Below, in pieces: positions 1 through 10,169 of a stretch of 64,000 bases of DNA. Source of the stretch: Pseudomonadota bacterium. GTDB lineage: Bacteria; Pseudomonadota; Gammaproteobacteria; Burkholderiales; Burkholderiaceae_C. Location of the stretch: NCBI GenBank assembly GCA_020161065.1, contig JAIUPH010000018.1:372001-436000 (forward strand), read 5' to 3'. Position numbers and translations under genes: made by a program. Each line of letters opens with the position of its first letter. Position 1 is the first letter of the stretch. The notes beneath the pieces are model-generated. The model was not told the DNA's origin and ran no database searches. It was given only the letters and a program-made list of their open reading frames with translations.

Positions 1-514
1 GAATCACCACCAGCGCGCACAGCAGGTAGCCCCAGGCCGGCGGGATGTCGAAGGCCAGTTCCAGCGCGTAGGCCATCACGGCCGCTTCCAGCGCGAAGAA
101 GATGAAGGTGAAGCTGGCGTAGATCAGGCTGGTGACGGTGCTGCCGATGTAGCCGAAGCCGGCGCCGCGGGTCAGCAGGTCCATGTCGACGCCGTGGCGC
201 GCGGCGTAGACGCTGATCGGCCAGCCGGCCAGGAAGATCACCGCGCCGGTGACGGCGATGGCCAGCGCCGCGTTGACGAAGCCGTACTGCACCAGCAGCG
301 TGGCGCCCACGGCCTCCAGGATCAGGAACGACGCGGCGCCGAACGCGGTGCTGGCCACGCGCCATTCGCTCCAGCGCCGAAAGCCGTGCGGCGTGAAGCG
401 CAGCGCGTAGTCTTCCATCGTCTCGCGCGCCACCCAGCGGTTGTAGTCGCGCCGCGTCTTGACGACGCGTTGCGGGGCGTTGGGGGCGGTGGCGGGGCTT
501 GCCGAAGCGTGCAT
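1..514 (-). CDS. Permease-like hybrid sensor kinase, N-terminal part only
   Basis: The minus-strand frame opens at an ATG at 514 and runs off the left edge after about 171 codons. A soluble stretch of about 45 residues contains METMEDYALRF-like sequence (RETMEDYALRF) and is followed by at least three hydrophobic segments. The conserved-looking stretch DMDLLTRGAGFGYIGS lies between the second and third. This matches my memory of the N-terminus of Burkholderiales proteins in which a purine/cytosine-permease-like membrane domain is fused to a histidine kinase and receiver. Only the membrane part is visible here, so kinase function is inferred. It is divergent from ureA with about 135 bp between the starts, so a role in sensing urea or a nitrogen compound is possible but unproven. 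A plain permease is the alternative. Confidence 0.6.
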   Translation of the reverse strand, partial: MHASASPATAPNAPQRVVKTRRDYNRWVARETMEDYALRFTPHGFRRWSEWRVASTAFGAASFLILEAVGATLLVQYGFVNAALAIAVTGAVIFLAGWPISVYAARHGVDMDLLTRGAGFGYIGSTVTSLIYASFTFIFFALEAAVMAYALELAFDIPPAWGYLLCALVVI

Positions 515-568
515 GGCAAGGCCGCACTCAAGATCCGCGCCACCGCCGCTAACATGGCCCCGGACGTG

Positions 569-667
569 CTGAGGACGAGCGCATGGAACTGACCCCGCGT
601 GTTCGGCCGGCATTTGCGGCCGCACGCGCTGACTGAGAGCGAAGCGACATGGAATTGACCCCGCGTG
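569..667 (+). repeat. Imperfect direct duplication of the ureA translation start
   Basis: Copy 1 (569-601) and copy 2 (633-667) both read CTGAG, a purine-rich stretch, ATGGAA(C/T)TG and ACCCCGCGTG. Copy 2 is the real ureA start at 649. Copy 1 has its own ATG at 583 and encodes MELTPR, then leaves the ureA sequence and stops at a TGA after 17 codons. The offset between the two ATGs is 66 bp. It looks like a partial duplication that left a short upstream reading frame in the ureA leader. Confidence 0.85.
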
Positions 668-951
668 AGAAGGACAAGCTGCTGATCTTCACCGCCGCCT
701 TGCTGGCCGAGCGGCGCAAGGCCCGCGGCCTGAAGCTCAACGTGCCGGAGGCGGTGGCGCTGATCAGCGCGGCCATCATGGAAGGCGCGCGCGACGGCAA
801 GACGGTGGCGCAGTTGATGAGCGAAGGCAAGCAGGTGCTGACGCGCGCCGAGGTGATGGACGGCGTGCCCGAGATGGTCAGCGAGATCCAGGTGGAAGCC
901 ACCTTCCCCGACGGCACCAAGTTGGTGACCGTGCACCAACCGATTGCATGA
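649..951 (+). CDS. ureA: Urease subunit gamma
   Basis: The 100-residue product is the standard length for the gamma subunit and opens with [14 protein letters not shown]. It also carries the family stretches [11 protein letters not shown] and [18 protein letters not shown]. UreA packs with UreB and UreC in the cytoplasmic nickel urease, which hydrolyses urea to ammonia and carbamate. The start at 649 follows a purine-rich site (GAGAGCGAAG). The stop overlaps a possible ATG at 948, but the better ureB start is at 972. This is the first gene of the rightward urease operon. The leader contains a duplicated copy of its own start region. Confidence 0.97.
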   Translation: MELTPREKDKLLIFTAALLAERRKARGLKLNVPEAVALISAAIMEGARDGKTVAQLMSEGKQVLTRAEVMDGVPEMVSEIQVEATFPDGTKLVTVHQPIA

Positions 952-971
952 GCGGCGGAGAAAGGCACCAG

Positions 972-1276
972 ATGATTCCCGGTGAACTGTTGCCCGAGGC
1001 CGGCGAGTTGGCGTTGAACCCCGGCCGCGCGACGTTGACGATGGTGGTGGAGAACAGCGGCGACCGGCCGATCCAGGTCGGCAGCCACTACCACTTTGCC
1101 GAGACCAACCCGGCGCTGCGCTTCGACCGCCAGGCCGCGCGCGGCATGCGGCTGAACATCGCCAGCGGCACCGCGGTGCGCTTCGAGCCCGGCCAGCAGC
1201 GCACCGTCGAACTGGTGGCTTATGCCGGCGAGCGCCAGGTCTGGGGCTTCCGCGGCGACGTGCAGGGAGCGCTGTG

Positions 1277-1277
<1 letters not shown>
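972..1277 (+). CDS. ureB: Urease subunit beta
   Basis: The 101-residue product begins [13 protein letters not shown] and contains [18 protein letters not shown] and [14 protein letters not shown], typical of UreB. An in-frame ATG at 948 overlaps the ureA stop. I prefer 972 because family members start MIPGE and a GGAG site (957-960) lies at a suitable distance. UreB is the small structural subunit of the (UreABC) trimer. The stop codon shares bases with the ureC ATG (TGATG), so ureB and ureC are probably translationally coupled. Confidence 0.96.
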
Positions 1278-2988
<1,711 letters not shown>

Positions 2989-3004
<16 letters not shown>

Positions 3005-3375
3005 ACGTGCTCGCGCAGCCAGGCGGCGAAGGCGGCTTCGTCCATCTGGCCGGCGGCGACGGCGAGCATCGTCAGCACGCAGGATTCGTCCGACGCCATC
3101 AACTCGTGCCCGTTCAGCAACAGGAACAGCTCCACCGCGACGAAGGCGGTCCGCTTGTTGCCATCGATGAACGGATGGTTGCGCGCCAGGCCGAAGCCGT
3201 AGGCCGCGGCCAGGTCGCACAGGTCGGGCTCGCCATACACCGCCAGATGCTGCGGCCGCGCCAGCGCCGATTCGAACAGGCCTTCGTCGCGGATGCCGGC
3301 GGCACCGCCGTGCTCGGCCAACTGCTCTTCGTGGACCGCGCGCAGCACGGCCGCGTCAAGCCAAGTCCAATTCAC
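2989..3375 (-). CDS. doc: Doc-type Fic-fold toxin of a toxin-antitoxin pair
   Basis: The 128-residue product matches death-on-curing toxins. It opens [19 protein letters not shown], then [13 protein letters not shown], then the Fic/Doc active-site motif [13 protein letters not shown] (about residues 65-77), where the histidine and NKR are the catalytic and phosphate-binding residues. Family members phosphorylate elongation factor Tu. The GTG start overlaps the antitoxin stop (GTGA), a classic coupled arrangement. The gene ends inside the 3-prime end of ureC on the opposite strand. The active-site motif is intact, so it is probably functional. The antitoxin partner is AbrB/MazE-like rather than Phd-like by eye. 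Confidence 0.9.
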
Positions 3376-3602
3376 TTGGCCAACTCGCGCAGCACGTGGC
3401 GCCGCTTCTTCATCACGCGCCGCGCCTCGGCCATCTGCGTTTCGAAAGCCTCGCTGTACGGCGTCAGCATCACCCCGTTGGCCGCATCGGTGACGAACAC
3501 CGTGTCGCCCTTCTCCAGCTTCAGCCGCGCCAGCACCTCCTTGGGCAGGATGAGGCCGACGGAGTTGCCGATCTGGGTGAGCTTGAGCGCGGTCATGGCC
3601 AT
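3372..3602 (-). CDS. AbrB/MazE-type antitoxin
   Basis: The 76-residue protein starts MAMTALKLTQIGNSVGLILP and continues KEVLARLKLEKGDTVFV, the swapped-hairpin DNA-binding domain of the AbrB/MazE/SpoVT class. A basic, helical C-terminus (about residues 45-76) would bind the toxin. It should neutralise the Doc toxin encoded immediately downstream and repress its own promoter. The start at 3602 lies just downstream of a short AT-rich inverted repeat (3611-3630) that is the likely operator. The pair sits on the minus strand between ureC and ureE, splitting the urease operon. Confidence 0.9.
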   Translation of the reverse strand: MAMTALKLTQIGNSVGLILPKEVLARLKLEKGDTVFVTDAANGVMLTPYSEAFETQMAEARRVMKKRRHVLRELAK

Positions 3603-3610
3603 CCAAACAT

Positions 3611-3631
3611 CGTTATAACGAACGTTATACT
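3611..3631. promoter_or_regulatory. Likely toxin-antitoxin operator and divergent promoters
   Basis: This AT-rich patch in a GC-rich region holds the perfect palindrome CGTTATAACG (3611-3620) and the inverted repeat ATAACG-AA-CGTTAT (3615-3628). On the minus strand it offers TATAAC boxes ahead of the antitoxin. On the plus strand it offers TATACT (3626-3631) ahead of ureE. Binding of the antitoxin here is inferred from the family habit of autoregulation. Confidence 0.6.
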
Positions 3632-3664
3632 AACCCACCGTTCCCCAACGCGCCACCACCTGCC

Positions 3665-4252
3665 ATGCTGACGATCAACAAGCTCATCCCCCAGGGCCAG
3701 GGCCTGGCCGCCGCGCTGCTGAAACGAGCGCCCACCATCGAGCTGGACTGGGACGTGCGCAGCAAGAGCCGCTTCGACGCCACCGACAGCAGCGGCCGCG
3801 CGTTGGGCGTGTTCCTGCCGCGCGGCAGCGTGGTGCGCGGCGGCGACGTGCTGGTGGCCGAAGACGGCTCGCTGGTACGCGTGCTGGCCGCGCCGCAGCC
3901 GGTGCTGGTGGTGCGCCATTGCCCGCAGCACGGCAGCCCCTTCGACCTGACGCGCGCGGCCTACCACCTGGGCAACCGCCACGTTCAATTGCAGTTGGCG
4001 CCGGACCACCTGAAGCTGGAGCCCGACCACGTGCTGGCGCAGATGCTCGACGCGATGCACCTGATCGTCAGCGAGGAACGCGCGGCCTTCGAGCCCGAAG
4101 GCGGCGCCTACGCGGCCGGCAGCGGACACGGCCACGCGCACGATCATGCGCATGATCAAGACCACGACCATGCGCACGAGCACGAGCACGAGCACGCTCA
4201 TGGTCACGACCACGGCCACGACCACGACCACGACCACGGCCACGGCCACTGA
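3665..4252 (+). CDS. ureE: Urease accessory protein UreE, nickel metallochaperone
   Basis: The 195-residue protein has the UreE N-terminal domain (MLTINKLIPQGQGLAAALL), the RALGVFLPRGSVVRGGDVL stretch and the metal-site region PDHLKLEPDHVLAQML. It ends in a very histidine-rich tail: about 20 histidines in the last 42 residues, mostly HD, HE, HA and HG pairs. UreE hands nickel to the UreF/UreG/UreD assembly complex on apo-urease, and such tails store extra nickel. The gene restarts the plus-strand urease run after the toxin-antitoxin pair, 10 bp before ureF, and probably has its own promoter at about 3626. Confidence 0.96.
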   Translation: MLTINKLIPQGQGLAAALLKRAPTIELDWDVRSKSRFDATDSSGRALGVFLPRGSVVRGGDVLVAEDGSLVRVLAAPQPVLVVRHCPQHGSPFDLTRAAYHLGNRHVQLQLAPDHLKLEPDHVLAQMLDAMHLIVSEERAAFEPEGGAYAAGSGHGHAHDHAHDQDHDHAHEHEHEHAHGHDHGHDHDHDHGHGH

Positions 4253-4261
4253 CCGCCCGCC

Positions 4262-4972
4262 GTGGACCTCTCCCCGGCCGCGCTGCTGCAGTTGATCTGG
4301 CTGGCTTCGCCGGCGCTGCCGGTGGGCGGCTTCAGCTACTCCGAGGGGCTGGAAGCCGCGGTCGATGCCGGCCTGGCCGACGACGAAACGCGCGCCCGGC
4401 AATGGCTGCTGGACCAGTTGCAGCTGACCCAGGCGCGCAGCGAATGGCCGGCGATGGCGGCCGCTTTCCGCGCCTGGCAGGCGACGGACCTGGCGCGCAT
4501 CGAAGCCCTCAACACCTGGCTGCTGACCAGCCGCGAAAGCGCCGAACTGCGCCAGCAGACGATGCAGATGGGCCGCTCGCTGGCCGACTGGCTGCGCCAG
4601 CGCGCTGCCGCCGACGGTGACGCGGGTGACGACGCCGACCCGCGCGTCGCCCACCTGGCCGCGCTGCGCCCGGCGCCGGCCTGGCCGCTGGTGTTTGCGC
4701 TGGCCGCCGCGCGCAGCGGCGCCGGGCTGCGCGACGCCTTGCTGGCCATGGCCTTCGGCTGGGCCGAGAACCAGGTGCAGGCCGCCGTGAAAGCCGTGCC
4801 GCTGGGCCAGAGCGCCGGCCAGCGCATGCTGGCCGCGCTGGTGCAGGCCATTCCCGCCGCCGTCGACGAAGCGCTGGCGCTGGCCGACGACGACCGCCAG
4901 GCCTTCAGCCCCGGCCTGGCCATCGCTTCGGCACGCCACGAGGCGCAGTATTCGCGGCTGTTCCGGTCCTGA
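4262..4972 (+). CDS. ureF: Urease accessory protein UreF
   Basis: The 236-residue, mainly helical product contains [21 protein letters not shown] near the start, which is the UreF signature region, followed by [11 protein letters not shown]-like sequence ([18 protein letters not shown]). UreF gates UreG GTPase activity and forms the bridge between UreG and the UreD-bound apo-urease. The start is a GTG at 4262, ten bases after ureE. A short acidic insert (about residues 118-126) lies mid-protein. UreF needs UreD, which is not encoded in this window. Confidence 0.95.
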   Translation: MDLSPAALLQLIWLASPALPVGGFSYSEGLEAAVDAGLADDETRARQWLLDQLQLTQARSEWPAMAAAFRAWQATDLARIEALNTWLLTSRESAELRQQTMQMGRSLADWLRQRAAADGDAGDDADPRVAHLAALRPAPAWPLVFALAAARSGAGLRDALLAMAFGWAENQVQAAVKAVPLGQSAGQRMLAALVQAIPAAVDEALALADDDRQAFSPGLAIASARHEAQYSRLFRS

Positions 4973-5019
4973 GCGGCGCCGCGCGGGCGCGCAGGCCCGC
5001 TTCCTGCATCATCGCGCCG

Positions 5020-5673
<654 letters not shown>

Positions 5674-5700
5674 GCGGTCTGACGTACAGTTGCCAGGTCA

Positions 5701-5721
5701 CTTCTGACTTCTGACTTCTGA
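5701..5721 (+). repeat. Three perfect tandem copies of CTTCTGA upstream of the BON-LysM gene
   Basis: CTTCTGA is repeated at 5701, 5708 and 5715, ending 14 bp before the start codon and just before the AAGGAG ribosome binding site. Loss or gain of a copy would change the spacing of upstream signals without touching the coding sequence. Confidence 0.8.
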
Positions 5722-5735
5722 CCAAGGAGTAGCTC

Positions 5736-6236
5736 ATGGGACTGCTGTCGTTCATCAAGGAAGCCGGCGAGAAGCTGTTCGGCCGGGGCGAGGCCAAGGC
5801 CGCGCAGGAAACTGCGGCCGCCGCGCCGTCGCCGGAGAACATTGCCGCGCTGAGCAAGGCCGCGGGCGACGCCATCGCCACCTACATCCGCGCCCAGGGC
5901 CTGAAGGTCGACGCGCTGGACGTCGGCTTCGAGGCCAGCACCGGCACGGTCACCGTGGCGGGCGTCGTCGAAGACCAGGCCACCCGCGAGAAGGTGGTGC
6001 TGTGCTGCGGCAACGTCGAGCGCGTGGCCGCGGTCAACGACCTGCTGACCGTCAGCGCGCCCGAGCCCGAGTCGCAATGGCACACCGTGGTCTCGGGCGA
6101 CAACCTGTCCAAGATCGCCAAGAAGTTCTACGGCGACCCCAACAAGTACCCGGTGATCTTCGAGGCCAACCGGCCGATGCTGACGCACCCCGACAAAATT
6201 TATCCTGGGCAAATGCTGCGCATCCCGCCGATCTGA
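5736..6236 (+). CDS. BON and LysM domain protein (YgaU/Kbp type)
   Basis: The 166-residue protein has a short charged N-terminus (MGLLSFIKEAGEKLFGRG). A BON domain follows (about 45-110, with VDALDVGFEASTGTVTVAGVV), then a C-terminal LysM domain (about 115-166, WHTVVSGDNLSKIAKKFYG to YPGQMLRIPPI). This is the order of E. coli Kbp (YgaU), a potassium-binding protein. There is no signal peptide, so a cytoplasmic place is likely, as for Kbp. A clear AAGGAG ribosome site precedes the ATG. The gene converges on psd with no gap: the two stop codons are adjacent (6234-6239). Confidence 0.9.
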   Translation: MGLLSFIKEAGEKLFGRGEAKAAQETAAAAPSPENIAALSKAAGDAIATYIRAQGLKVDALDVGFEASTGTVTVAGVVEDQATREKVVLCCGNVERVAAVNDLLTVSAPEPESQWHTVVSGDNLSKIAKKFYGDPNKYPVIFEANRPMLTHPDKIYPGQMLRIPPI

Positions 6237-7088
6237 TCAAGCGCCCGCGGCCATCGCCTCGCCCATGCGGATGGCCGCGCCCGGCGCCCAGCGCGGGTTG
6301 AAGCGCAGCGGCCCGGGCGGCAGCAGCAGCACGACGGTGGAGCCCAGCAGGAAGCGGCCCAGTTCGGCGCCGCGCGCCAGGCGCAGTTCGCGCTCGTCGT
6401 AGCGCCAGTCGCGCAGCCGGCCCGGGCGCGGCGGGTTGACCACGCCGTGCCACACGGTGGCCATGCTGCCGACGATGGTGGCGCCCACCAGCACCACCGC
6501 GAACGGGCCCTGCGCACCATCGAACAAGCAGACCACGCGCTCGTTGCGCGCGAACAGCCCCGGCACGCCGCGCGCCGTGGTGGGGTTGACCGAGAACAGC
6601 GCCCCCGGCACGTGGACCATGCGGCGCAAGCGGCCGGCCGCCGGCATGTGGATGCGGTGGTAGTCGCGCGGGCTCAGGTACAGCGTGGCGAAATGGCCGC
6701 CCTGGAAGGCGCGCGCCAGCTCGGCATCGCCGCCCAGCAGCGCGGTGGCGCTGTAGTCGTGGCCCTTGGCCTGGAAGATGCGATCGCCGGCGATCGCCCC
6801 GAACTGGCTGATCGCGCCGTCCACCGGGCACAGCCAGTCGGCATCGGCCAGCGGCCGCGCGCCGGGCTTGAGCACGCGGGTGAAGAAATCGTTGAAGCGC
6901 TCGAAGGCCGCCGGGTCGCCTTGCTCGGCTTCGGCCATGTCGACGCCGTAGCGACCGATGAACCAGCGGATCACCGCGGTCGTCAGCGCCCCGCCGCTGG
7001 CGTTGGCCAGGCGGCCCATCAGCACCGTCAGCGCCTGCTTGGGCAGCAGGTATTGCGGCAGGACCGCGAGGCGATCGCGAACGCTCAC
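6237..7088 (-). CDS. psd: Phosphatidylserine decarboxylase proenzyme
   Basis: The 283-residue protein contains FERFNDFFTRVLKPGARPL, the CPVDGAISQFG stretch, SPRDYHRIHMP (catalytic Asp/His region) and the self-cleavage site LGST (FLLGSTVVLLLP). Cleavage there makes the pyruvoyl group. The enzyme converts phosphatidylserine to phosphatidylethanolamine at the inner membrane. The GTG start overlaps the stop of the upstream S49 peptidase gene (GTGA), so the two are coupled. The length is in the normal bacterial range. Confidence 0.95.
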   Translation of the reverse strand: MSVRDRLAVLPQYLLPKQALTVLMGRLANASGGALTTAVIRWFIGRYGVDMAEAEQGDPAAFERFNDFFTRVLKPGARPLADADWLCPVDGAISQFGAIAGDRIFQAKGHDYSATALLGGDAELARAFQGGHFATLYLSPRDYHRIHMPAAGRLRRMVHVPGALFSVNPTTARGVPGLFARNERVVCLFDGAQGPFAVVLVGATIVGSMATVWHGVVNPPRPGRLRDWRYDERELRLARGAELGRFLLGSTVVLLLPPGPLRFNPRWAPGAAIRMGEAMAAGA

Positions 7089-8134
7089 TGCAGCCGCGGC
7101 AACTCGCGCAGCGCCTTGATCGCGCCTTGCCCGATGGCGGCGCCGAAGCGCTTGGCCAGGCGCTCGGCCACGTTGTCGCGCGGCGTGTAGTCGACCACGT
7201 CCTCGGCCTTCACCACCTCGCGCGCCACGTAGTCCAGGTTGCCCAGCTTGTCGGCCAGGCCCAGCCGGATGGCCTGCTCGCCGTTCCAGAACAGGCCCGA
7301 GAAGGTCTCGGGCGTTTCCTTCAGGCGCTGGCCGCGGCCCTTCTTGACGACGGCGATGAACTGCTGGTGCACCTGCTCGATCATCGCCTGCGCATAGGCG
7401 GTCTGCTGCTCGTTCTGCGGCGAGAACGGGTCGAGCATGCCCTTGTTCTCGCCGGCGGTCAGCAGCCGGCGCTCGATGCCCAGCTTCTGCATCGCGCCGA
7501 CGAAGCCGAAGCCGTCCATCAGCACGCCGATGCTGCCCACGATGCTGGCCTTGTCGACGTAGATCTCGTCGGCCGCCACCGCGATGTAGTAGGCGCCCGA
7601 GGCGCACATCTCTTCCACCACCGCGTAGACCTTCTTCTTGTGCAGCGCCTTCAGGCGGTGGATCTCGTCGTTGATGATGCCGCTTTGCACCGGGCTGCCG
7701 CCGGGCGAGTTGATGCGCAGCACGATGGCCTGCGCGGTGCTGTCCTCGAAGGCCGATTTCAGCGCCGAGACCAGTTGCTCGGCGCTGGCCTCGTTGCCGG
7801 CGGCGATCTCGCCGCGCACCTCCACCAGCGCGGTGTGCGGCTTGGCGCTGGCCGTGGCGTGCTGGCGCTGCGACACCACGCCCCAGACCACCGCCACCAC
7901 CAGGCCCAGCCAGGCCAGGCGGAAGAAGATGCGCCAGCGGCGGTCGCTGCGCTGCTGGCGGAGCAGCTCGCGCGCCAGGGTCTCGAAGCCGGCCAGGCTG
8001 GCGCGCAGCTCCGACGGCGCCGCCGCGTTGGCCGGCGCGGCAGGCGCGGCGGCGGGCGTCGCGGCCGCCGGCGCCGGCGCAGCCGCGGGCTCCGGCGGCA
8101 GCGCCGGCGGATTCGTTTCGTCTTGGGGGTTCAT
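7085..8134 (-). CDS. S49 family signal peptide peptidase (SppA/SohB type)
   Basis: The 349-residue protein has a long Ala/Pro-rich N-terminus, one membrane segment (about residues 71-90, FFRLAWLGLVVAVVWGV), then the S49 peptidase domain. It shows INSPGGSPVQSG, the nucleophile serine in CASGAYYIAVAADEI, and VGSIGVLMDGFGF followed by the lysine in TAGENKGMLDPF, the serine/lysine dyad of short bacterial SppA. It probably cleaves leftover signal peptides or other membrane peptides at the periplasmic face. The start ATG overlaps the Rieske gene stop (ATGA). Confidence 0.92.
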   Translation of the reverse strand: MNPQDETNPPALPPEPAAAPAPAAATPAAAPAAPANAAAPSELRASLAGFETLARELLRQQRSDRRWRIFFRLAWLGLVVAVVWGVVSQRQHATASAKPHTALVEVRGEIAAGNEASAEQLVSALKSAFEDSTAQAIVLRINSPGGSPVQSGIINDEIHRLKALHKKKVYAVVEEMCASGAYYIAVAADEIYVDKASIVGSIGVLMDGFGFVGAMQKLGIERRLLTAGENKGMLDPFSPQNEQQTAYAQAMIEQVHQQFIAVVKKGRGQRLKETPETFSGLFWNGEQAIRLGLADKLGNLDYVAREVVKAEDVVDYTPRDNVAERLAKRFGAAIGQGAIKALRELPRLQ

Positions 8135-8544
8135 CAGGGGCTCCGCGGCGCGGCGGCCGCATCGTCGGAAGGCTTGGGGCCGATGTCGCGGGAAGGATAC
8201 CAATAGACCTGCCCGTCCTGCTCGTCCACGCGCACCGGCCACAGCCGGCCGCGGCCGCAGGGCCCGCCGATGCAGCGGCCGTCGGCCGGCTCGTACATCG
8301 CGCCGTGCAGCGAGCACAGGATCCAGCGCCGCTCCAGGTCGAGAAACTCGCCGGGCTGCCAGTCCATCTGCGTCGGCACGTGGGCACAACGGTTGACGTA
8401 AGCCACCACGGCACCGTCGAAGCGCAGCGCGAAGGCGGTGGCCGGTCGGCCCCACTGCAGGATGTCCCAGACATGCGCCTTGCCGCGCTCGGCCAGCTCG
8501 GCCGACGGGCACAGCGGCAGCCGCGGCGCCGGCGCCTCAGCCAT
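8134..8544 (-). CDS. Rieske [2Fe-2S] ferredoxin-like protein
   Basis: This 136-residue single-domain protein has the two Rieske cluster motifs: CAHVPTQMDW (Cys-x-His) and, about 20 residues on, CSLHGAMYEP (Cys-x2-His). There is no membrane anchor or signal peptide, so it is a soluble ferredoxin-like protein. Its redox partner cannot be told from here. It overlaps the HAD phosphatase gene before it and the S49 peptidase gene after it, so it belongs to the rluC-side minus-strand run. This neighbour order is familiar from Burkholderiales. Confidence 0.92.
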   Translation of the reverse strand: MAEAPAPRLPLCPSAELAERGKAHVWDILQWGRPATAFALRFDGAVVAYVNRCAHVPTQMDWQPGEFLDLERRWILCSLHGAMYEPADGRCIGGPCGRGRLWPVRVDEQDGQVYWYPSRDIGPKPSDDAAAAPRSP

Positions 8545-9199
8545 GCCGCAGCAGCCAGTCGTGCAGTTCGCGCGTGGAATGGGCGACGAACAGCGGCTCG
8601 AAGGGCTCGAAGCTCGAATGGTCGTGCGCGCCGAAGCTCACGCCCACGCGCGGCGTGCCGGCGTTGACGGCCAGCTGCAGGTCGTGCGTGGTGTCGCCGA
8701 TCATCAGCGTGCGCGCCGGGGCCACGCCGAACTCGGCCATCAGCTCCTGCAGCATGCGCGGGTGCGGCTTGCTGGCGGTCTCGTCGGCGGTGCGCGTGGC
8801 GTCGAACAGCGGCCCCAGCTGGGACTGCGCCAGCGCCTGGTCGAGTCCGCGCCGGCCCTTGCCGGTGGCCACCGCCAGCCAGTGGTTGCGCGCCTTCAGG
8901 TCCTGCAGCATCGACAAGGTGCCGTCGAACAGCAGCAACTCGTCCTGGCGCGCCAGGTAGTGGTGGCGGTAGCGCGCGCCCAGTTCGGGGTAGCGCGCCG
9001 GGTCCAGCCCCGGCGCCGCGTGCTTGAGCGCGTCGTGCAGGCCGAGGCCGATCACGTAGGCGGCATCAGCGTCGCTGGGCACCGGCACGCCCAAGTCGCT
9101 GCAGGCATCCTGGATGCAGCGGGTGATCAGCGCCGTCGAATCGAACAGCGTGCCGTCCCAGTCGAAGGCGATCAGGTCGAAGCGGCGGGTGCGGCTCAT
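8537..9199 (-). CDS. gph: HAD hydrolase, phosphoglycolate phosphatase-like
   Basis: The 220-residue protein has HAD motif I (FDWDGTLFDS, about residues 12-21), motif II (VATGKGRRGLD), motif III lysine (SKPHPRMLQE) and motif IV (MIGDTTHDLQLA), with the helical cap of subclass IA between I and II. It should dephosphorylate a small phosphometabolite. Phosphoglycolate is the usual annotation, but the true substrate is unknown. It sits seven bases after rluC and overlaps the Rieske gene by 8 bp. Confidence 0.88.
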   Translation of the reverse strand: MSRTRRFDLIAFDWDGTLFDSTALITRCIQDACSDLGVPVPSDADAAYVIGLGLHDALKHAAPGLDPARYPELGARYRHHYLARQDELLLFDGTLSMLQDLKARNHWLAVATGKGRRGLDQALAQSQLGPLFDATRTADETASKPHPRMLQELMAEFGVAPARTLMIGDTTHDLQLAVNAGTPRVGVSFGAHDHSSFEPFEPLFVAHSTRELHDWLLRHG

Positions 9200-9206
9200 T
9201 CAGCGC

Positions 9207-10169
9207 TCATGATGCGGCCAGCAGTGTCGCGCACTCGGCGGGCAGCGGCGCGCGCAGGGTGATGCGCTGGCCGTCGGCCGGGTGGTCGAAGGCCAGCTCG
9301 GCGGCGTGCAGGAACATGCGCGCAAAGCGCTGCGGGCCGCGCGCCAGCTCGCGGTTGAGCGCGAAGTCGCCGTACTTCGGATCGCCGACGATGGGGTGCC
9401 CGGCATGCGCCAGGTGCACGCGGATCTGGTGCGTGCGGCCGGTCTTCAGGCCGATCTCCAGCAGCGTGAAAGGGCCGTGCGGATCGGCCTTGCGGATCAG
9501 CGTGATCGAGCGCCGGCCCTGCTCGTGCGCCGGCGAAACCACGCGCACGTGGCGCTCGCCGGCGGCGTCCTGCGTCTTGTGCAGCGGCTGGTCGATCACC
9601 TTCAGGCTCTTCGGCCACGCGCCCTGCACCAGCGCGAGGTAGATCTTGGCCGTGTCGCGGGCGCGGAACTGGTCCTGCAAGGCCGTCAGCGCGCTGCGCT
9701 TCTTGGCCAGCAGCAGCACGCCCGAGGTCTCCTTGTCGAGGCGGTGCACCAGTTCCAGGAAGCGGGCCTGCGGGCGCGCCTGGCGCAACTGCTCGATCAC
9801 GCCGAAGCTGACGCCGCTGCCGCCGTGCACCGCCACGCCGGCGGGCTTGGCGATGGCCAGCAGGTGGTCGTCCTCGTACAGCAGCGGGAACTCGCGCGCC
9901 GGCGGCGGCGCCGCGTCGGCGCGCCGCTCGGCCACGCGCACCGGCGGCACGCGCAACTCGTCGCCCGTGGCCAGCCGCGTGTCGGCGCTGGCGCGGCCCT
10001 TGTTGACGCGCACCTCGCCGGAGCGGATGACGCGGTAGACATGCGTCTTGGGCACGCCCTTGAGCAGCCGCAGCAGGAAGTTGTCCAGCCGCTGGCCGTC
10101 GGACGCTTCGTCCACCACCACCTGCCTGACCGCCGGCGCGGCTTTGGCCTCTATAATCCGGCGCTCCAC
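9207..10169 (-). CDS. rluC: 23S rRNA pseudouridine synthase, RluC type
   Basis: The 320-residue protein begins with an S4 RNA-binding domain (DGQRLDNFLLRLLKG to RSGEVRVNKGRA, about 25-75). The RluA-family catalytic domain follows, with the active aspartate in HRLDKETSGVLLLAKK and the GRTHQIRVHLAHAGHPIVGDPKYG motif. It modifies large-subunit rRNA uridines. I chose the GTG at 10169 (VERRIIEAKAAPAVRQ), giving the usual short leader before the S4 domain. It diverges from rne, an arrangement also seen in E. coli. The likely rne -10 box lies inside its first codons on the other strand. Confidence 0.93.
   Translation of the reverse strand: MERRIIEAKAAPAVRQVVVDEASDGQRLDNFLLRLLKGVPKTHVYRVIRSGEVRVNKGRASADTRLATGDELRVPPVRVAERRADAAPPPAREFPLLYEDDHLLAIAKPAGVAVHGGSGVSFGVIEQLRQARPQARFLELVHRLDKETSGVLLLAKKRSALTALQDQFRARDTAKIYLALVQGAWPKSLKVIDQPLHKTQDAAGERHVRVVSPAHEQGRRSITLIRKADPHGPFTLLEIGLKTGRTHQIRVHLAHAGHPIVGDPKYGDFALNRELARGPQRFARMFLHAAELAFDHPADGQRITLRAPLPAECATLLAAS

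Noticed and set aside
4120-4252. Short CA/GA-rich repeats at the ureE end as a separate repeat element
   Set aside because: They simply encode the usual histidine-rich nickel-binding tail of UreE.
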